DNA of 64,000 bases from Blumeriella jaapii. Taxonomy: Eukaryota; Ascomycota; Leotiomycetes; Helotiales; Drepanopezizaceae. The position numbers and the translations under genes are program-made. The notes beneath the pieces were generated by a model. It ran no database searches and was not told the DNA's origin. It was given only the letters and a program-made list of their open reading frames with translations. Where the stretch lies: the NCBI GenBank assembly GCA_009599575.1, contig VWND01000032.1:124001-188000 (forward strand). Reading direction: 5' to 3'. The first letter of the stretch is position 1. The number at the start of each line of letters is the position of its first letter. Shown here one piece after another: positions 59,523 to 64,000 of this stretch.

Positions 59523-60290
59523 GTGCGCTCGCCTGATTTTACGCGAAAGCATTACAGCGGACTTTTTGCTTTTTTGCGTTTTCGAACTTTTTAGCGTAAA
59601 ATACAACCGTTATAAAACTTCGTATATTTAATACTTTTTTGTAAATCTTTTAGATTTTTATTCGAATTCGCTTTTAATTAGCTATAAGTTTCTGCCGTAC
59701 GCGTTATCGAAACGCAAATATTTCTCGCGGGTTTTAACGATTTTATAAATCGTTTCGATATTGCTATCGCCGCTGCCGCTTTTTTTTTTTTTGCTGCCGA
59801 AGCCAAAGCTTTTGCTAAGATTTTTATCGATTTTATTATTTACGACGCTTATATAAATCGTTTAAAAAAAAGTAACGCTTCGGCTTTTATAATAATCGGA
59901 AATCGTGCGAATCGCGCCGCGGCTCGGATTGCCGCCGCTGTTGCTGCGTTCGTTTTTGCCGGTTTGGCGGCTGCTGCTGTTTTAAAAGCTTTGGCTGCGC
60001 CGGCCTTTTTTTTTAACGACGCTAATATAAAACGTATTTTCCGACGTTTTGAAAACGTCGCTCGGATTTATTCTGATTAATTAAATTAAATTTTAGATTT
60101 TTACGAAAATATCGTAATTGCAATTTAAAATTCGATTACGGCTATTATAAAAGCTTTAATTAAAATAAATCGAATATTTTGCGAATTCGTTTAATACTAA
60201 TTTTTTTTTTAGCTTGCCGCTGCTTTTAAATCTAAAAAAAATAGCGATAATAATAGAAAAAGAAATAACGATAAAAATAAATTAGCTTAG
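59523..60290 (+). pseudogene. B3 antisense frame downstream of pol (Ala-rich, unknown function)
   Basis: Exactly 256 codons, like B2, read without a frameshift from GTG (ATG in B2) to TAG 60288-60290. Pieces: SPDFTRKHYSGLFAFLRF; FLAGFNDFINRFDIAIAAAA; AAEAKAFAKIFIDF; INRLKKSNASAF; NRANRAAARIAAAVAAFVFAG; NDANIKRIFRRFENVARIYS; a Lys/Asn tail. Stops are RIP-type. GTG in place of ATG is not a RIP change, and the frame is also open upstream, so the true start may be further left (about 59420). The stop overlaps that of pol (TTAG, 60287-60290). Confidence 0.65.
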
Positions 60291-63200
60291 CGGCGGTTTT
60301 AAAGTTTTTTAAATGTTTTTATTTTTTTTTTTTTTATTTTTACGGCGCGCATTTGTTATTGCTTCGTTGCTATTATTTATCGTATTTTTCAAATATTTTT
60401 TTATAATTTTTTTTGCGTTCGTAAAATAGTTTTCTGGCTTTTACGAGTTTTCGCTTAATAAATAATCTTTTTATCGCATTAAATAATATCGGCCTTTTTT
60501 TGTATTTTTATAAGCTTGTATTAATTTGATTTTGTATTTTTCGGATTTTTAAAATTTTATTATATTATTTTTCGGCTCGGTATCGTTCCGATCCTATTAA
60601 AATTTTAATAAAAAAACGTGAAAAATATCGTAAATACGATATTAAAAAAAAAGCTCGAATTAATAAACTTGGCCGTGCTCGTATATAATTCGCTTAAGTT
60701 TAAAAAGCTTTAAATATTTATTTAAAGGCTTTCGAAAAAGTCGCAGCTATCGAAGGTTTTTAATCGATAATAATATTTTATCGCTTATTTAAAATTTAGT
60801 TTTTTTGTATTTAGCGTCGTAAAATCTTTTATAATTCGCGTTGGCTTTTTTTAGCTTTTTATTAAATATTTTTTTTTTTTTTTATAATATTTTAATTCGT
60901 TTTTTCGCTAACGGTATTTTTTTTTTTACGACGTCGCTTTCGACGTTGCTGCCAAATTTTAAATAAAAGCCGTATAATATACGAAAAAAAATAAAATCCG
61001 TAAAAGCGTATATCGAATTGTTATACGTAAACTCGGCTAAAGCAAGCTTCGTAGCTTAATCGTTTTATCGATAATCGCAATACGTACGAAAATAAAATTT
61101 TAAAATTTAATTTTAACGTTTCGTTTGGCCATCGGTTTAAAAATAAAAAGCGGTGTTTAATCGACGTCGTATTTATAAATAAAACATTACTGAAAACCAG
61201 AATTTATTAATAAAAACTAACTTTTTGTTTATAATAATTTTTTTAAAACAGCCAAAATTTTTGTAAACGTATTATATAAATATTTTAGCCAAATCTAAAG
61301 CTGAAATCGTTTTTTGTATCGGTATATATTTCGATAGCTTCGTATATCGGTTTATTATAACGAATATCGAATCGTAAATACGATTTCGTTTTTTACTAAA
61401 AAATAGGCTCGTAATAAAATTTATAATTTTTTTTTTTTTAAAATTTCGTAAAAATCGAAAAAAAAAAAACTAATTCGCTATAGAATCGATGCTTTTTAGG
61501 CTTGCCTTTTTAATACTTTCCATACGTATTAACGTAACGCTTTACGTCGCCTCGTAAACTAGGCCAGAAATACTTTTTTTCGACCAATTCTAGCGTTCGC
61601 CGAAAATCTTAATAATCGGCGGTCGGATCGTCGTAATTAATTTTTAATATTTCGCTTTTAATAACGTTTTTATTCGGAATATACGTACGTTTTTTATAAC
61701 GTAGTAATTTATTTTAGCTTATACGCTAATATTTTTCGGACCCGGCTCGATTATTTTGCGAAGCCGATTCGTACGTTTTTTATAATACAAAAAAATCAGA
61801 TTTTTATAATTTAAAAATAGTTTTATAAATCGGTTCTGCTAATTCGTTATTAATCGTTTCGGATTATAGCAATATAGCGGCTACGCTTCGTAATATATAT
61901 TATTTGCAATTAATAATATTAGCAAAAAACAGTCCGGCGAAAAAGCTTTTTATTTGGCTTTTTTCCGTTTGCTTTTTACTTTTTGATTTCGTTAATAAAA
62001 ATTCCGAATATTTATCGGCGCGAAATAATTTATGCTTCGATTTTAAGCGTGTTTTTATTACGAAAAACATTCTAGAATTTTTTAAATAAGCTAGTTTTAG
62101 CTTACGATATAGCGTAAGCAATTGCTCGTTATTTTTTTTTAAATTTTTTTTTAAATTTGGCCGGCGGAAAAAACTATCCGCCGAATTAAAAACTTCTGTT
62201 TTATATTCGATTGCAAAATCGTATTCAACTAGCTTATCGGTCTATTTCGCTTAGCGTTCGTTTAAACGTTTTTTTATAAAAAAGTATTTTAAATTATAAT
62301 AATTTATACGTATAATAATAACGTCGAAAGCGTTACGTAAATATTGGTTTTATTATTTGAAAGCGTAAATTATAGCTATTAGCTTAACGTCGTAAATCTT
62401 GTATTTTTGTTTTATAAAAAAAAGCTTTTTCGAATAATATGCGATAAGATGCCAACGTGCTTTCGCACTTTTTCCGAACAATTAAAATAATATTCCGCTT
62501 ATAACGAATTTCGAAGCGTTTGTTTCGATTTGGATTTTTAATCGAAAATCGAAATAGCGTAAAATCGGTACTTAGCAAAACTTTTCTTTTAAAAGTAAAA
62601 AAGCGAGCTTCGCTTCGAATAAAAAACGAAAAAGATCCGATATTTTTTTTCGTTGTATTTTTTTTAAAAGATTTATAATAAATCGGCAAAACTTAGCGTA
62701 GTTTTTAATAAAACGTTTGTAAAAGTTAATAAAACCTAAAAATATTTAAATATTTCGCTACGTAATAAAAAAGGGCCATTTCCGAATATTATTTATTTTT
62801 TCTAAATTTATTTCAATTTTCGTAAAAGTAACGACGAAGCCTAGGAATTCAATCGTATTCGTATCGAAAACATATTTTTTCAGATTTCCGTAAAGTTTAT
62901 TAATACGAAGTTTTTCGAAAACTTTTTTTACCGCGTTTATATAATCGTCGGAGTTTTCGAAAAATATTAAAATATCGTCGAAGTAAATTATATACGTAAT
63001 ATTTATTAAATCGACTAAAGCTTAATTAATATATGTTTGGAAGATTGCTAATGCGTTCGAAAGGCCGAAAAATAATACGCAATATTCGAAGTGTCCGTAA
63101 CGAATGCGAAACGCAATTTTTTATTTATTTTCTTTTTTTATTCGAAAGCGGTAGTACGCTTAAATAAAATCTAATTTAATAAATATTTTAATTTTTTTTA

Positions 63201-64000
63201 AACGATTTAAAGTTTCGCTGATAAAAAATAGAAAAGTTCGATTTTTAACCGTAATTGCGTTTAAACTTTTATAATCGACGCATAATCGTAAATTTCCGTT
63301 TTTTTTCGGTATAAATATTATCGGTGCGCCGGCAAAATTAATAAATCTTTTTATTTAGCTTTTTTTTAAGTTCGAATCGAAATATTCGCGCAATTCGATA
63401 AATTCAGATTCCGATAAAAAATAAACTAGTTTTTAAAAAAAGTTTTTTTTTTTCGCGAAATTTATTCGATGCTTTATAAAATAATAAAAAGCTAGGATAA
63501 CCGCGGCGGTATCGTCGAATACGTCGGCGTAATTATCGTATTTAAAAAGTAATTAATACTGTTTTTTAATAGCTTTTTTTAAAACGATATAAAACGTTTG
63601 CTTTTTTTTAGATTTCTTTTTAAAACGTTTAATTATAACGAAATTAAATTGTAAGCGTTCGATTAAATATCGCTACGATTTAATTCGAAAGCTTATAGCG
63701 AAATCGATATTTCGCAATTAAAAAAATCTTAAAATAAATAAAATTTTTAAAATATTTATATCGCAAACTACGAAATCGCTTTGTATTTTTTTAATTATTT
63801 TATAATTATTAGTAGCGCGAATAAATTGCGTATGCGTGCCGTAAATAATTATTTTTTTTTTCTTAATCGTAAATAAATCAATACGTTTTTAAATTAGTTT
63901 TCATTTATACTTAATTAATAACTTTTAAATTACGCAGTTTTTTTCCGCGCCGCAATCGATAAAAGCTCGTTTCGTACGAATTTCGCTTTTGGCTTTTTTA
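60287..64000 (-). pseudogene. B3 pol remnant, cut by the window edge
   Basis: Minus strand, same order as B2. Stop at 60289-60287, then chromodomain and integrase C-terminus (about 60300-61100), integrase (about 61100-61900) and a linker in 62121-61900. RNase H lies near 62330-62460 in a frame different from the longest open one. The RT catalytic box reads YFDDILIFF at 62959-62985 with both aspartates kept. Protease DCGA is at 63946-63957. Gag lies outside. Confidence 0.85.

Larger units (their letters stand above)
58735..64000 (-). mobile_element. B3: family B Ty3/gypsy element, runs off the window
   Basis: Same orientation as B2 and colinear with 9710-14975. It contains the 3' LTR, the antisense frame and pol back to the protease. 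Gag and the 5' LTR are beyond the right edge, about 2.1 kb by comparison with B2. Confidence 0.93.

Noticed and set aside
1..64000. Mitochondrial or other organelle DNA, suggested by the AT richness
   Set aside because: All recognisable genes are gypsy gag-pol; CpG is abundant and the TpA excess is the RIP pattern of nuclear fungal DNA.
1..64000. tRNA, rRNA or host protein genes between elements
   Set aside because: Every element boundary found abuts another element; I saw no tRNA-like cloverleaf arms or host-like open frames.

Overview
The whole 64 kb is made of degraded Ty3/gypsy LTR retrotransposons inserted into one another; I see no host gene, rRNA or tRNA. The DNA is very AT-rich, and CpA/TpG have been converted to TpA while CpG survives. 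That is the signature of repeat-induced point mutation (RIP), so a filamentous ascomycete (Pezizomycotina) is the likely source; the species cannot be told. For example, bases 2341-2400 hold 8 TA, 0 CA and 1 TG. Nearly every internal stop is a TAA, TAG or TGA reachable from CAA, CAG, CGA or TGG by C-to-T or G-to-A change, so the long reading frames are pseudogenes.

Four families are present (names are mine). Family A (LTR 266-294 bp, termini TGTGACGAT/ATCGTCACA, chromodomain pol) has four copies: A1 469-6117 (-), A2 8787-9709 plus 17075-17996 (-), A3 29627-34308 plus 40766-42451 (-), and A4 34309-40765 (+). Family B (LTR 413 bp) has three: B1 6118-8786 (+), B2 9710-17074 (-, complete with both LTRs) and B3 58735-64000 (-). 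Family C (LTR with a 15-bp minisatellite) has two: C1 1-468 (-) and C2 17997-23350 (+). Family D (LTR about 264 bp, element about 11.3 kb) has two: D1 23351-28547 plus 52669-58734 (+), and D2 28548-29626 plus 42452-52668 (+).

The order of insertion can be read from interrupted frames and 5-bp target duplications. A2 is the base layer. It received B2 (GAAAT duplication), B1 in its LTR, and C2. B1 then received A1, which received C1. C2 received D1, D1 received D2 in its RNase H region, D2 received A3 in gag (CATTT), and A3 received A4 (ATTAG). D1 later received B3 in its 3' LTR. The chain A2-C2-D1-D2-A3-A4 is six elements deep. A4, the innermost, is the least mutated.

Three things go beyond a routine transposon graveyard. 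(1) All three family B copies carry an alanine-rich reading frame on the strand opposite to pol, tail-to-tail with pol, with overlapping stop codons. (2) Family D carries about 3.3 kb of extra coding-like sequence downstream of integrase, in both copies. (3) A motif of about 36 bp with ATTCGCG/CGCGAAT ends occurs 11 times, in families A and D, in opposite orientation relative to their coding strands.
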